From the NCBI GenBank assembly GCA_013416395.1, contig JACCEP010000005.1:62001-126000 (forward strand): a stretch of DNA of 64,000 nucleotides. Reading direction: 5' to 3'. The notes below the pieces were generated by a model. It did no database searches. It saw only the letters and a program-made list of their open reading frames with translations, and was not told the DNA's origin. A program made the position numbers and the translations under genes. The DNA is from Alcaligenaceae bacterium. GTDB taxonomy: Bacteria; Pseudomonadota; Gammaproteobacteria; Burkholderiales; Burkholderiaceae_B. Below, piece after piece: positions 1 to 9,373 of the stretch; position 1 is the first letter of the stretch, and each line of letters opens with the position of its first letter.

Positions 1-1
1 G

Positions 2-2230
2 CAGGCTTATCTCGATTACGCTGTCTCCGTTGTGCGCGGACGCGCGCTTCCCGATGTGACTGACGGGCAAAAGCCCGTGCAGCGCCGCATACTGTATGCC
101 ATGCAGGCCATGGGTCTGGGCGGCAATGCCAAACCCGTCAAGTCAGCCCGTGTTGTGGGCGACGTACTCGGCAAATATCACCCCCATGGTGACCAGGCGG
201 CCTATGACGCCATGGTGCGCATGGCGCAAAACTTTAGTCTGCGTTATCCGCTGGTCGATGGCCATGGCAATTTCGGTTCGCGCGATGGCGACAACGCTGC
301 GGCAATGCGATACACCGAAGCACGCCTGACGCCTTTTGCGCGTCTGCTGCTTGATGAGCTTGACGAGGGCACGGTCGACTTTGCCGCTAACTACGATGGC
401 AGCCAGAAAGAGCCCGTACTGCTGCCTGCGCGCCTGCCCGTTATGTTGCTCAACGGTGCTTCAGGCATTGCCGTAGGCATGGCCACAGAGATCCCGTCGC
501 ATAACTTGCGCGAAATTGCCGCAGCATGTGTAGCGATGATTCGTGACCCGAATCTGCCCGATGAAGAGCTGTTCACCCTTATTCCGGGCCCTGATTTTGC
601 AGGCGGGGGGCAAATCATCTCCTCAGCCGAAGACATTCAACATGTTTACGGCACAGGCAGGGGCTCCATCAAGGCACGTGCGCGCTGGCAGTTTGAAGAG
701 ATGGCACGCGGGCAGTGGCAACTGGTTGTTAATGAGCTGCCGCCAGGCACCTCTACACAGAAAATTCTCGAAGAAATCGAGGATCGCAGTAATCCCAAGG
801 TAAAGGCGGGTAAAAAAAGCCTTAGCGCCGAGCAGCAGCAAACCAAGGCTCTTGTTCTGGGCATGCTTGATGCAGTGCGTGATGAATCGGGTAAAGAGGC
901 GGCCGTCCGTCTGGTTTTCGAACCTAAAACCAGCCGTATTGATCGCGATGAGTTCGTAACCATGCTGCTGGCGCAAACCAGTATGGAAAGCAGTGTTTCC
1001 ATCAACCTGGTGTGCATCGGTACCGATGGGCGCCCCGGGCAGCGGCCGTTGCGCAAGGTTCTGACTGAATGGATAGATTTCCGTGCTCACACCATGACAC
1101 GGCGTACCCAATACCGTCTGGACAAAGTCACTGACCGCATCCATGTGCTCGAAGGACGCATGGTGGTTTATCTGAACGTCGATGAGGTTATCCAGACCAT
1201 ACGCGAGTCAGATGAGCCTCGACAAGCGCTTATGCAGCGCTTTGATCTGTCTGAGCGCCAGGCCGAAGATATTCTCGAAATGCGATTGCGTCAGCTGGCG
1301 CGGCTTGAAGGTTTCAAGATCGAGAAAGAGCTCGCCATGCAGAAGCAAGAACAAGCCAGCCTGAAAGAGCTGCTAGATAACCCGCGCGCATTCAGGCGTC
1401 TGATGATTAAAGAAATCGAGGCCGATGTCAAAACCTATGGCGATGACCGACGCACCCTGATCGAGGCGGCAGAACGCGCCGTGCTAGAGGTGCGGGTAGT
1501 CGAAGAACCGGTTACCGTCATCGTTTCCCAGAAAGGCTGGCTGCGTTCACGCCAGGGGCATGGCCATGACGCGTCACAGTTTGGCTTCAAAACTGGCGAT
1601 TCGCTTTACGACGCTATTGAGTGTCGCAGCACCGGCGATCTGGTGGCCATTTCAAATACGGGGCGTGTATACACCGTGCCTGTAGCCAGCCTGCCTTCGG
1701 CACGTGGTGACGGGCAGCCCATTACCTCGATGATAGAGATCGAGCCAGGTGCCCGCATCGTGCACATGATTGCCAGTGAGGCTGGTCAGCGTTACATACT
1801 GGGCTCGCGCCTGGGCTATGGCTTCATCACTACCTTCAAGCATCTCACAACGCGACAGCGAGCGGGCAAGCAGTTTGTTACGCTCGAAAAAGGCGATGGT
1901 CTGCTTAAACCTCTGGCTTTGCGTGACCGCGACACGCATTTGGCCATGCTTACCAAAAAAGGGCGCTTTTTGGTTGTGCCGCTGCAAGAGTTGAAAACCT
2001 TGTCGGGTGGTGGCCGCGGCACCATACTTATGGGGCTGGACGAGGGCGACGCATTGGCTCAGTGGGTGCCCGTCGGCGAGGCGGGGCTGCAGGTGGCAGG
2101 TGAGTATCGCAAAAAAGATACTACCCTGGGTCTGGCGGGTGACGAGTTGGCCGAGTATGTAGGCAAGCGGGCACGTAAGGGTAAGCTGCTGGCTGTCAAG
2201 GTAAAGGATGCGCGCCTGATCACGGTTTAA
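2..2230 (+). CDS. parC: DNA topoisomerase IV subunit A (5'-truncated by window edge)
   Basis: ParC is the DNA-cleaving and rejoining subunit of topoisomerase IV, which unlinks daughter chromosomes together with ParE. The reading frame is open from base 2; the first visible residues ([17 protein letters not shown]) are the conserved start of the breakage-reunion domain, so the true start lies upstream and about 742 residues are visible. The catalytic tyrosine sits in AAMRYTEAR (codon at 311). The quinolone-determining helix reads [12 protein letters not shown], with Gln (codon 194) where E. coli ParC has Ser80 and Asp (codon 206) where it has Glu84. The C-terminal half is the beta-pinwheel DNA-wrapping domain. 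GyrA is the alternative, but the C-terminal half lacks an obvious GyrA box and the length fits ParC. Confidence 0.93.
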   Translation, partial: QAYLDYAVSVVRGRALPDVTDGQKPVQRRILYAMQAMGLGGNAKPVKSARVVGDVLGKYHPHGDQAAYDAMVRMAQNFSLRYPLVDGHGNFGSRDGDNAAAMRYTEARLTPFARLLLDELDEGTVDFAANYDGSQKEPVLLPARLPVMLLNGASGIAVGMATEIPSHNLREIAAACVAMIRDPNLPDEELFTLIPGPDFAGGGQIISSAEDIQHVYGTGRGSIKARARWQFEEMARGQWQLVVNELPPGTSTQKILEEIEDRSNPKVKAGKKSLSAEQQQTKALVLGMLDAVRDESGKEAAVRLVFEPKTSRIDRDEFVTMLLAQTSMESSVSINLVCIGTDGRPGQRPLRKVLTEWIDFRAHTMTRRTQYRLDKVTDRIHVLEGRMVVYLNVDEVIQTIRESDEPRQALMQRFDLSERQAEDILEMRLRQLARLEGFKIEKELAMQKQEQASLKELLDNPRAFRRLMIKEIEADVKTYGDDRRTLIEAAERAVLEVRVVEEPVTVIVSQKGWLRSRQGHGHDASQFGFKTGDSLYDAIECRSTGDLVAISNTGRVYTVPVASLPSARGDGQPITSMIEIEPGARIVHMIASEAGQRYILGSRLGYGFITTFKHLTTRQRAGKQFVTLEKGDGLLKPLALRDRDTHLAMLTKKGRFLVVPLQELKTLSGGGRGTILMGLDEGDALAQWVPVGEAGLQVAGEYRKKDTTLGLAGDELAEYVGKRARKGKLLAVKVKDARLITV

Positions 2231-2714
2231 TCTCGAAAGTAGCCGTCCTGCGGGGCTGGATGCTCGCGTATCATTGGCCCAGGCGAGCCGTCTGGTGGCA
2301 GACAGGTGCGGGCTGGCTGTTGTTTTCAGCGCTGCCGCCCTGGCGGCGCGCTATGTAAGAGTGCGTAGCAGGAAGGGCCAATGGCAACGGGCAGCATGCT
2401 GGGGCGATTCCTGGGGCGAGGGCAGAGTAGTGGGCCGAGGTAGTTTGCTGCCAGAATGCCTAATAGTCGGCCACCGGCAGCCTGCTTGGGTTTATTTCAG
2501 GGGTGGCGTCAGGGAGCTGTTGGTCACGTTGTGGTCGGCAGCCAGAATGGCCAGCAGTCAACCAACTCCAGTATGCTCAGGGCTCCTCTTAGGCCGAGGT
2601 CATGGCAGTGGGCCGTGGCGTAGCTTGTGCAGCAAGAATGGCTAATAAAGCCTCTGACGCGTTTACGACTTAAAATAGTTCGAGTTTTTCTTTATTTTTC
2701 AATAAGCGGGTGTT
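2231..2714. repeat. Gene-free spacer with a diverged ~40-bp direct repeat
   Basis: No convincing gene lies in these 484 bases. A diverged direct repeat is visible: 2431-2466 (TGGGCCGAGG ... AGAATGCCTAATA) and 2609-2647 (TGGGCCGTGG ... AGAATGGCTAATA), with a weaker third copy of the core (GGCAGCCAGAATGGC) near 2536-2550. Function unknown; it could be decayed sequence or an intergenic repeat family. An AT-rich stretch with TAAAAT at 2671-2676 precedes the next gene and may hold its promoter, but no good -35 box is spaced correctly. Confidence 0.4.
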
Positions 2715-3746
2715 ATGAGTTTCAAGGTTACCGTTCTTCCCAGCAAGCATGAGTTTACGGTCGAAGACGGCCAGAGCGTATTAGATGCCGCGCTGGCAGC
2801 GGGAATTGTTCTCCCATACAGCTGCCGCGACGGCGCATGCTCCACGTGCAGGGGTAAAGTGCTTGAAGGCACGTATGAGGCAGGGCCCGCGCCGGCTCAT
2901 ATTCTCCCCGCAGAAGACATTGCCAATGGCTTCACGCTTTTCTGTCAGGCCAAACCTACTTCTGACCTGCAGATCGAAGCGCATGAAATTCGCATGGCCA
3001 GCGATATCCAGATACGCAAAATGCCTGCCCGCGTTATAGATCTCGAACGTGCCGGAAACGACGTCATGATTGTGACGCTGCAATTGCCCACGGCCGACCC
3101 CTTTAACTATTATGCCGGCCAGTATATTGAATTTATACTTAAAGACGGCCGTCGCCGCAGTTACTCCATGGCTTCACCGCCTGCAGAAAGCAACCGTGTA
3201 GAACTGCATATTCGCCACATGCCTGGCGGGGTATTTACAGACCACGTGTTCGGTGCGGGTGATACACAGATGAAGCTGCGCGAAATTCAGCGTGTAGAAG
3301 GGCCGCTGGGTTCATTCTTTTTGCGTGATGACGACAAGCCTATTGTTTTTGTGGCCAGCGGCACGGGTTTTGCTCCCGTTAAAGCCATTCTTGAGCGCAT
3401 GGTTGCGCATGGCGACAAACGCAAGGCCGTTCTTTACTGGGGTGGGCGTCGACCTGCCGATCTGTATATGAACAGCGTAGCCAAAGAGTTTGAGCAAACC
3501 TTGCCAGGTTTTCGCTACGTGCCAGTAGTATCAAACGGGCTGCCCGAAGATGGCTGGACAGGTCGTGTCGGGTTTGTACACCATGCCGTGCTGCAAGATT
3601 TCCCTGATCTGTCCGGCTTTCAAGTTTACGCCTGTGGGACACCACTCATGGTAGAAAGTGCGCGCCGCGACTTCAAGCAACAGGCAGCCCTGTCTGAAGA
3701 GGCATTTTTCGCGGATGCCTTTACCACTGAGGCGGATGTCGTCTAG
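2715..3746 (+). CDS. 2Fe-2S ferredoxin-type NAD(P)H-flavin reductase (CDP-6-deoxy-delta-3,4-glucoseen reductase-like)
   Basis: A soluble electron-transfer protein of 343 residues. An N-terminal plant-type ferredoxin domain (about 1-90) has the cluster ligands C-x4-C-x2-C in CRDGACSTC and a fourth Cys in LFCQAK. It is followed by an FAD-binding barrel with the RxYS motif (RRRSYSMAS) and a nucleotide-binding domain with VASGTGFAPVKAIL. This order matches the reductases commonly annotated as CDP-6-deoxy-delta-3,4-glucoseen reductase (AscD-like) in betaproteobacteria and the reductase components of ring-hydroxylating oxygenases. No oxygenase or deoxysugar gene is adjacent, so the electron acceptor cannot be named. 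The ATG at 2715 follows a purine-rich AAGCGGG. Confidence 0.85.
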   Translation: MSFKVTVLPSKHEFTVEDGQSVLDAALAAGIVLPYSCRDGACSTCRGKVLEGTYEAGPAPAHILPAEDIANGFTLFCQAKPTSDLQIEAHEIRMASDIQIRKMPARVIDLERAGNDVMIVTLQLPTADPFNYYAGQYIEFILKDGRRRSYSMASPPAESNRVELHIRHMPGGVFTDHVFGAGDTQMKLREIQRVEGPLGSFFLRDDDKPIVFVASGTGFAPVKAILERMVAHGDKRKAVLYWGGRRPADLYMNSVAKEFEQTLPGFRYVPVVSNGLPEDGWTGRVGFVHHAVLQDFPDLSGFQVYACGTPLMVESARRDFKQQAALSEEAFFADAFTTEADVV

Positions 3747-3818
3747 CATCGTCGTGCGGGGCCGGTTGCTGCACCGGTCATGCCGGCTCTATTTCACCGC
3801 AAGGCAGGGGTAGAACGT

Positions 3819-5072
3819 ATGAATATCATCGTACTGGGCAGTGGCATTATTGGTATTTCTACGGCATGGTGGCTCAGGGAAGCTGGCCATGACGTTACCG
3901 TGATCGACCGCGAGTGCGGGCCGGCGCAGGGTGCAACCCGCGCCAATGGCGGCCAGGTGTCAGTGTCGTATTCTGAACCATGGGCCAGTCCCCAGGCACC
4001 GCTCAGGCTGGCTCGCTGGTTGTTCAAAGAAGATGCGCCATTGCTGTTCAGGCCTCGACTTGATACCCGCCAGTGGCGTTGGGGCGCCATGTTCCTGCGC
4101 GAATGCCTGCCTGCTCGTTTGTCTGCAAACGTAGGGGCCATGTTGCGTCTGTCCGAGTACAGTCGTCAAACTCTGCAGTTTATGCGGCGCGAGCTTGGCA
4201 TTGAATACAACCATCTTGAACGCGGCATTCTCAACTTTTATCGCGATCAGCAAGAGCTTGATAGTTCGCAGAAAATGGCCGATATCATGCGTGATTTCGG
4301 CGTAGATCGTCGTGTTGTCACGACTGAAGAAATTATTTCTATCGAACCGGCTCTCGCGCCGATGCGCGACCGTATCGTGGGTGGTGACTATACGTCCGAA
4401 GACGAGTCAGGTGATGCCTATTTGTTTACCTGCGCACTGGCTGAGCGCGCCCGTGATGCGGGCGTACAGTTTATGTATTCCACCCGGGTATGCCGGCTTC
4501 TTGCTGCAGATGGGCGCATACAGGGTGCCGAAGTGGTGGGGGCTGACGGGCTGTATCGCACGGTAGGGGGTGACGCCTTTGTTGCAGCACTTGGCGCGCA
4601 TACACCCCAACTTGTAACCCCATTGGGTGTGGCCTGCGAGGTTTATCCTACCAAGGGTTACTCAGCCACCTTCCGCGTCCTCGATGCTGAGGCAGCACCT
4701 ACCGTCAGCCTCACTGACGGCGCGCATAAAGTCGTCTATACCCGCTTGGGCGACCAGTTGCGTATGGCCGGCACGGCCGAGCTAGCTGGCTATTCCAGGG
4801 CACTAAATACAATTCGTTGTGAAAATATGTTAAGACAGGCCCAAGAACTGTTCCCAACAGCGCTTGATTTTGATAACGTACAGTTCTGGTCGGGCCTGCG
4901 TCCGTCCACGCCCTCGAACGTTCCGCTTATTGGCAAAACGTCCATCCAGAATCTCTATCTGAACACTGGGCATGGCACGCTTGGCTGGACCATGGGCGCG
5001 GGGTCAGGTCGCGCCCTGGCTGATCTGATATCAGGTCAACAACCCAAACCCGAGTTCCCTTTTCTAGGTTAA
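3819..5072 (+). CDS. dadA: D-amino acid dehydrogenase, FAD-dependent (DadA family)
   Basis: Oxidatively deaminates D-amino acids to 2-oxo acids at the inner face of the cytoplasmic membrane, passing electrons to the respiratory chain. The ATG at 3819 is preferred over the upstream in-frame ATG at 3780, because MNIIVLGSGIIGISTAWWL is the usual N-terminal Rossmann motif (GxGxxG) and AAGGCAGGGG lies just before it. The 417 residues fit the family (about 415-435). The C-terminal region has the FAD contact segment (SGLRPSTPSNVPLIG, then NTGHGTLGWTMGAGSGR) typical of DadA. No alanine racemase (dadX) is beside it. The next gene, an orphan binding protein, starts 7 bases after its stop and is probably co-transcribed. 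Confidence 0.88.
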   Translation: MNIIVLGSGIIGISTAWWLREAGHDVTVIDRECGPAQGATRANGGQVSVSYSEPWASPQAPLRLARWLFKEDAPLLFRPRLDTRQWRWGAMFLRECLPARLSANVGAMLRLSEYSRQTLQFMRRELGIEYNHLERGILNFYRDQQELDSSQKMADIMRDFGVDRRVVTTEEIISIEPALAPMRDRIVGGDYTSEDESGDAYLFTCALAERARDAGVQFMYSTRVCRLLAADGRIQGAEVVGADGLYRTVGGDAFVAALGAHTPQLVTPLGVACEVYPTKGYSATFRVLDAEAAPTVSLTDGAHKVVYTRLGDQLRMAGTAELAGYSRALNTIRCENMLRQAQELFPTALDFDNVQFWSGLRPSTPSNVPLIGKTSIQNLYLNTGHGTLGWTMGAGSGRALADLISGQQPKPEFPFLG

Positions 5073-5079
5073 ACGTTAT

Positions 5080-6405
5080 ATGAATCTCAATTGGATTCAA
5101 GCCGCCTCCTGTCATGGTCGCCGGCTTGCGTGGGGCGCTGCGGGCGCCATCCTTCTATCTTGCCCGGCAGCGTATGCAGCCACCGATGTTCAGGTTTGGC
5201 ATTTTCTCAACCCGCATAATCGCGACGTTTTCGAAAAGCTGGTCAAAGATTTCAACAAAAGCCAGGATAGCGTAAAGGTAAAGCTCAAGGCCTTCGACAA
5301 TGACGCCGACCTCGAAACCGCCATGGCTGGCATCAAAACGGCCGATCAACGACCCCAGTTAATACAGCTTGATGATGAGCGGGTGCGCACTGAAGCTGAT
5401 TTACCCAAGTACATACAGCCTATGTACGTCATGCTGGGCAAGCATCCCATCAAAAACGTCAAATGGTTTCTCTCTGACACAAATACGTTTGTGCGCGACA
5501 GCAAAGGGCGTTTACTCGCGTTTCCGTATATGGCAGAGGTTCCGGTCATGTACTACAACATTGAGTCTTTCAAAAAGGCGGGGCTCAACCCAACTGTTCC
5601 AGATCGTGCCTGGAGCGGGCTGCAAGCCCAGCTGGTTACTCTGGCCAACAATGGCTCGCGCAAATGTCCGCTAACCTCTGACCAGTCGGTGTCTGTCAAT
5701 CTCGAAAACCTTGCGGCAGTCAACAATCAGCTGTATGCCGGCAATGACAACGGGCTTGGGGCCAAAGGCAAGCCAGGGTTCAGTTTTGACGTCGTGTATA
5801 TTCGCCACTTGTCGCTGATGATTAGCTGGGTGCGCAGTGAAATCATGGTCAAGCCCGCGCTTAATGCCCAGGCGACCAAGCGTTTTGCCAACAATGAATG
5901 CGCCGTCTTGACATCAAAATCAAGCAATCTCGGTTGGTTCAACGATACTCGCAATCTCAATTTTTCTGTCAGCGGTCTGCCTTATTACCCTGAAGTAACG
6001 GCTAAGCCTGGCGCGCCATTTGTTAGTGGAGCCGGCCTGTGGGCCACGGCAGGTCAGACCAAAGACAGTGAAGCGGCCAGCGCCCGTTTTCTTGAGTTTC
6101 TGGCTCAGACTGATAACGCTACACGCTGGTACCAGCAGACAGGGTTCTTGCCGCTTACCCAGCAGGCATTTTCAGATACTGGCTCAGGCTATTACAAAAA
6201 CCTGGGCGACTGGCAAAATCTGGTGGCTGTTTACAGCAAGCCCACCAACGGAAACAGCCGAGGCTTTCGCATCGACAATTACCCTCGTATTCGTGCCATG
6301 TTCCGTGACACGCTCGATGATGCGCTGGCCGGTAACAAGCCCGCCGTTACGGCGTTGAAAACGGCTGCTGCCGAAGCAACCAAATTGATGCAATCAAAAA
6401 AATAG
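5080..6405 (+). CDS. Periplasmic solute-binding protein, family 1 (UgpB-like), orphan
   Basis: A 441-residue ABC-type binding protein. A signal peptide runs to about residue 34 (hydrophobic WGAAGAILLSCPAAYA, cleavage expected after AYA), so it is periplasmic. The mature part (DVQVWHFLNPHNRDVFEKL, later PYMAEVPVMYYNIESFKKAG) resembles family 1 extracellular binding proteins such as UgpB for glycerol-3-phosphate. The substrate cannot be read from sequence. No permease or ATPase gene accompanies it; it lies 7 bases behind dadA and is followed by a hairpin, so it appears to be the last gene of a two-gene unit. It may work with a transporter encoded elsewhere or act as a sensor of solutes related to D-amino-acid use. 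Confidence 0.75.
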   Translation: MNLNWIQAASCHGRRLAWGAAGAILLSCPAAYAATDVQVWHFLNPHNRDVFEKLVKDFNKSQDSVKVKLKAFDNDADLETAMAGIKTADQRPQLIQLDDERVRTEADLPKYIQPMYVMLGKHPIKNVKWFLSDTNTFVRDSKGRLLAFPYMAEVPVMYYNIESFKKAGLNPTVPDRAWSGLQAQLVTLANNGSRKCPLTSDQSVSVNLENLAAVNNQLYAGNDNGLGAKGKPGFSFDVVYIRHLSLMISWVRSEIMVKPALNAQATKRFANNECAVLTSKSSNLGWFNDTRNLNFSVSGLPYYPEVTAKPGAPFVSGAGLWATAGQTKDSEAASARFLEFLAQTDNATRWYQQTGFLPLTQQAFSDTGSGYYKNLGDWQNLVAVYSKPTNGNSRGFRIDNYPRIRAMFRDTLDDALAGNKPAVTALKTAAAEATKLMQSKK

Positions 6406-6468
6406 CAACTAACGACGCAAGCCTGGCTGTTTAACGACAGCTTAGCTTGGCGACCGCAACGCTGCTGA

Positions 6469-6505
6469 ACGCGTGCTGTAGGCAAAAAAAGCCTATTGCA
6501 CGCGT
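6469..6505 (+). terminator. Hairpin after the binding-protein gene
   Basis: Arms ACGCGTGC (6469-6476) and GCACGCGT (6498-6505) are perfectly complementary, with an inner GGC/GCC pairing around a run of seven A. The following bases are TTTGCG, a weak T-run. It probably ends the dadA unit and separates it from the pilus cluster. Confidence 0.55.
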
Positions 6506-6679
6506 TTTGCGTTAGTTCTTCATGGTTTTTATAATCCATTGAAAAATAATAGGTTTTTTCTTTTTGTGGGTGAGATAAAACCAACAGACAGTAATCACCC
6601 GTCTGTATGCGGGGTTGTCGCTCGAGCAAGATAGCGTCCAGGCGCCAACTTCTGGCGCGTATTCTGCTTGAATTCATCC

Positions 6680-7768
6680 ATGCTTCGACAACCCGTTTTA
6701 ATTCTGCTCGTGTGCCTATTGCCAGCATGCGCTTCGGTGCCTCAATGGGCATCGCACGACAACCTGTTTGCCCGTCGGCCCACCAGCCCCTCACAGTTCA
6801 GTTTTGATTGGCAGCTTTCAGGCGACCGCGCTGTAGCGCCACTGCAGGTTTTTGACGACGGCCGGCGTACCTGGCTGCAGTTTGCATCTGGCCAGCCAGT
6901 ACCTGCCATTTTTGAGGTTACCCCGACCGGAGATCGTCCACTGTCTTATCGCGTCGAGGGGCCCTATGTGGTCTTGCAGGGTGTATGGCCGCAGCTTGCC
7001 TTGCGAGGGGGCCATCTGCAAAGTCGGGTGCAGCGTTTCGTTCCGGTACAGGCCCAATTTACCCAGTCGACACAGCCAGGTGTGCCTGCCCCCATTGACC
7101 GCTATCCGTCCTCGCCGCCGGCGCAAAAAGGTGTGGCTGCTGTCGCGGCGTCCGCTGACCTGTCCACTGCTGCTCAAGCTTATTCTCCAGCCAATCCTTC
7201 GATTAATCCTTCGGCCAGTACTTCAGCCAATACTTCAGCTAATACTTCAGCTAATACTTCAGCTACTCCGTCAGCTAATCCTCCAGCTGCCGCTGCAGTT
7301 ACTACTTCTGTTGTCACGCCGCCCGCTGCTCCCGTCATCGCACCAGGCGTTGCCGGCTCCGCAGTCCAGGCGCGAGCAATCACCGCCTTGGCTCAATCAG
7401 CCGAGAAAAAAACTGAGAAGAACCTGGCCTCATCGCTGACAGCAAAGAGTTTTTCAGTTTCCACGCCATCGACAAGCGCCTATCGTGTCAGCCCCCAAGA
7501 CGTCACGATCAGGCAGGCCTTGGGGCGTTGGGCCCGTCAGACTGGTTGGACTTTCGAGCCCGAACATTGGGCTGTTGACGTTGACATACCTATTGCTGGC
7601 AGCGCTGTATTCGAAACCGATTTCAAGCAGGCGGTGCGTCAGCTGGTGGCGGCTACCGAGCTGGCTGATCGACCTTTACAACCTTGTTTTTACTCCAATC
7701 AGGTACTTCGTATCGTGCCTTTCGCCCAGGCATGCGATCGAGGCCTGAGCGCGACGGGGGCATCATGA
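6680..7768 (+). CDS. pilL: Pilus lipoprotein with VirB9/TrbG-like and TcpQ-like domains (PilL)
   Basis: First gene of the type IVb pilus cluster. The ATG at 6680 gives MLRQPVLILLVCLLPACASV, a lipoprotein signal with lipobox Cys; a TTG at 6668 is an alternative. Residues about 40-115 (PLQVFDDGRRTWLQF ... VEGPYVVLQGV) resemble the C-terminal beta domain of VirB9/TrbG proteins of type IV secretion systems. A low-complexity Ala/Ser/Thr/Pro linker contains 12-bp repeats encoding TSAN. The C-terminal ~85 residues (YRVSPQDVTIRQALGRWARQ ... DFKQAVRQLV) match the TcpQ domain found in R64 PilL, which assists the secretin. Its stop overlaps the pilN start (ATGA). Expected in the outer membrane facing the periplasm. 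The VirB9 resemblance is by eye. Confidence 0.75.
   Translation: MLRQPVLILLVCLLPACASVPQWASHDNLFARRPTSPSQFSFDWQLSGDRAVAPLQVFDDGRRTWLQFASGQPVPAIFEVTPTGDRPLSYRVEGPYVVLQGVWPQLALRGGHLQSRVQRFVPVQAQFTQSTQPGVPAPIDRYPSSPPAQKGVAAVAASADLSTAAQAYSPANPSINPSASTSANTSANTSANTSATPSANPPAAAAVTTSVVTPPAAPVIAPGVAGSAVQARAITALAQSAEKKTEKNLASSLTAKSFSVSTPSTSAYRVSPQDVTIRQALGRWARQTGWTFEPEHWAVDVDIPIAGSAVFETDFKQAVRQLVAATELADRPLQPCFYSNQVLRIVPFAQACDRGLSATGAS
7220..7279 (+). repeat. 12-bp tandem repeat inside pilL
   Basis: Five tandem 12-bp units close to ACTTCAGCTAAT encode Thr-Ser-Ala-Asn in the linker between the two pilL domains; the last units are degenerate. Unit length is a multiple of three, so copy changes would lengthen or shorten the linker without breaking the frame. 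Confidence 0.9.
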
Positions 7769-9360
7769 ACGCCATACTTCGCCCTATTCTCGTAGTGCTA
7801 GGCTGCGCCGGGTTGGCTGGCTGCACCCTCGCCAGTCGCATGAGTGAAATCGGTGAAGTGTTCTCCGAGGCTCGCCAGGCTATACAGCAACGCCACGAAA
7901 AATTCAGCCATGCCGCCGGCAACGCGGGCAGCAATCAGGCCGCTCGTCAGGCTGCTCAAGAAATCAATCGCCCGTGGCTTGCAGGCAAGGCGCAATCGTT
8001 GGCACGAGATATCGCTTTGCCGGCGGTTTTGCGTACAGATGTCCCTACGTCCCTGGTGTTTTCGGGTGGGCCACTTGATCTTTCAGCTATCGCTCGACGC
8101 ATTGCGGCGGCCACAGATATACCCGTACACGTGCGCCCCGATGCATTGCTGCCTGCTGAGGCTTTTCTGCCCCGGCTTGGTGGTTCGACAGCAGTACCGA
8201 TTGCGACGCTTACAACCGCCGAGCTTGAGGGAGGCGCACAACCGCTAGCCCGACTGCTTGACGGTATTGCTGCACGACTGGGGGTGTTGTGGCGTTATCA
8301 AAATGATCGTATCGAGTTTTACCGTACAGAAACTCGGGCCTTCACCATCGCGGCGCTTACACTGGCCGCCAGCACGCAGGCATCGCTTGGGTTGGCCAGT
8401 GGCGATTCTGGCAAAGGCTTTGTCAGCTCATCTCAGACACGACTTGATAGCGGCGAGCACGACGTTTTTGCCGTTATGCGGGCACGTCTTGAGCCGTTTC
8501 TCACGCGCTCGGGGGTGGTAGTGGCCCAGCCAGGGGCCAGTGCCAGCATTGTGGTCACCGACACGCCTCAAGTGCTTGATGCCATTGCGTCCTATCTTGA
8601 TCGCGAGAATCGCACCATGCTCCGGCGGGTTCGGCTGGTGTTTGAAGAGTTGACGGTCGATGCCCATGATACGGCTGAGGTGGCGTTCGATTGGGGGCTG
8701 GTCTTTGCCAGCGCCCAGGCCGCTGCATCACTGGTGACCTCGGGGCCCGTGACGGCTGCTGCGTCGGCGCTCGGTGCGCGGGCGGGTTCAGGCCCTTTCA
8801 GCGGATCCGAGGCCGTGATCAAGGCCTTGAGTCAGGCGGGGCGGGTGGTGAGGCACAGCAGCATGCCTGTTATTACGCTTAACCGCCGGCCGGTTACGCA
8901 CGCTGTTCGCACCACATTTTCGTATATCGACAGCGTACAAACTGCCGCACTAGGCAGCGCACAAGGAATGGCAATACCTTCCGTATCTGTTTCACAACGT
9001 GAGCAAACGGTTGGGTCATTGCTCACGCTGGTGCCAGACGTCCAGGATGACGGGCGGATCCTGCTTTCACTAGCTTATGACAATACCGTAGCGCAGCCTT
9101 TGCGCTCCGTAACGTTTGGCAGCAAAAACAGTGATCCACTGCAATTACAGCAGATCGCCATAGACGGTAACGGTACCGTACAGCAAGTGTCCCTGCAGCC
9201 GGGGCAGCCTCTCGTTATTTCTGGCTTTAACCGTCTGCGCCATGAGTCCGCCGGTCGACGGCTAAATCCAGATGTGCCTCTCACCTTTGGCGGAGGTGAT
9301 AAGGCAGCCACCCAGCAACTCACGACGGTCATCATTATTACGGCGCAGGTTGAAGAATGA
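7765..9360 (+). CDS. pilN: Type IVb pilus secretin (PilN family)
   Basis: Outer-membrane secretin through which the pilus exits, 531 residues. The ATG at 7765 overlaps the pilL stop and gives a lipoprotein signal (VVLGCAGLAGC), as in R64 PilN and BfpB. The N-terminal periplasmic part (about 80-270) contains an N0-type domain (TSLVFSGGPLDLSAIARRIA). The C-terminal half is the secretin domain: TTFSYIDSVQTAALG, the proline-containing region, and VSVSQREQTVGSLLTLVPDVQDDGRILLSLAYDN, ending in TTVIIITAQVEE. PilL (TcpQ type) is the likely stabilising partner. The next gene begins 13 bases after the stop with a strong GGAGGGT site. Confidence 0.9.
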   Translation: MNAILRPILVVLGCAGLAGCTLASRMSEIGEVFSEARQAIQQRHEKFSHAAGNAGSNQAARQAAQEINRPWLAGKAQSLARDIALPAVLRTDVPTSLVFSGGPLDLSAIARRIAAATDIPVHVRPDALLPAEAFLPRLGGSTAVPIATLTTAELEGGAQPLARLLDGIAARLGVLWRYQNDRIEFYRTETRAFTIAALTLAASTQASLGLASGDSGKGFVSSSQTRLDSGEHDVFAVMRARLEPFLTRSGVVVAQPGASASIVVTDTPQVLDAIASYLDRENRTMLRRVRLVFEELTVDAHDTAEVAFDWGLVFASAQAAASLVTSGPVTAAASALGARAGSGPFSGSEAVIKALSQAGRVVRHSSMPVITLNRRPVTHAVRTTFSYIDSVQTAALGSAQGMAIPSVSVSQREQTVGSLLTLVPDVQDDGRILLSLAYDNTVAQPLRSVTFGSKNSDPLQLQQIAIDGNGTVQQVSLQPGQPLVISGFNRLRHESAGRRLNPDVPLTFGGGDKAATQQLTTVIIITAQVEE

Positions 9361-9373
9361 TACGGAGGGTGCA

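Noticed and set aside
2274-2645. 123-codon open frame after parC
   Set aside because: No ribosome site, composition unlike a protein (many Arg, Gly, Ser, Cys), and it spans the diverged direct repeats.
6279-6794. Minus-strand open frame of 171 codons across the hairpin before pilL
   Set aside because: It overlaps two well-supported plus-strand genes and the terminator, and shows no domain-like sequence.
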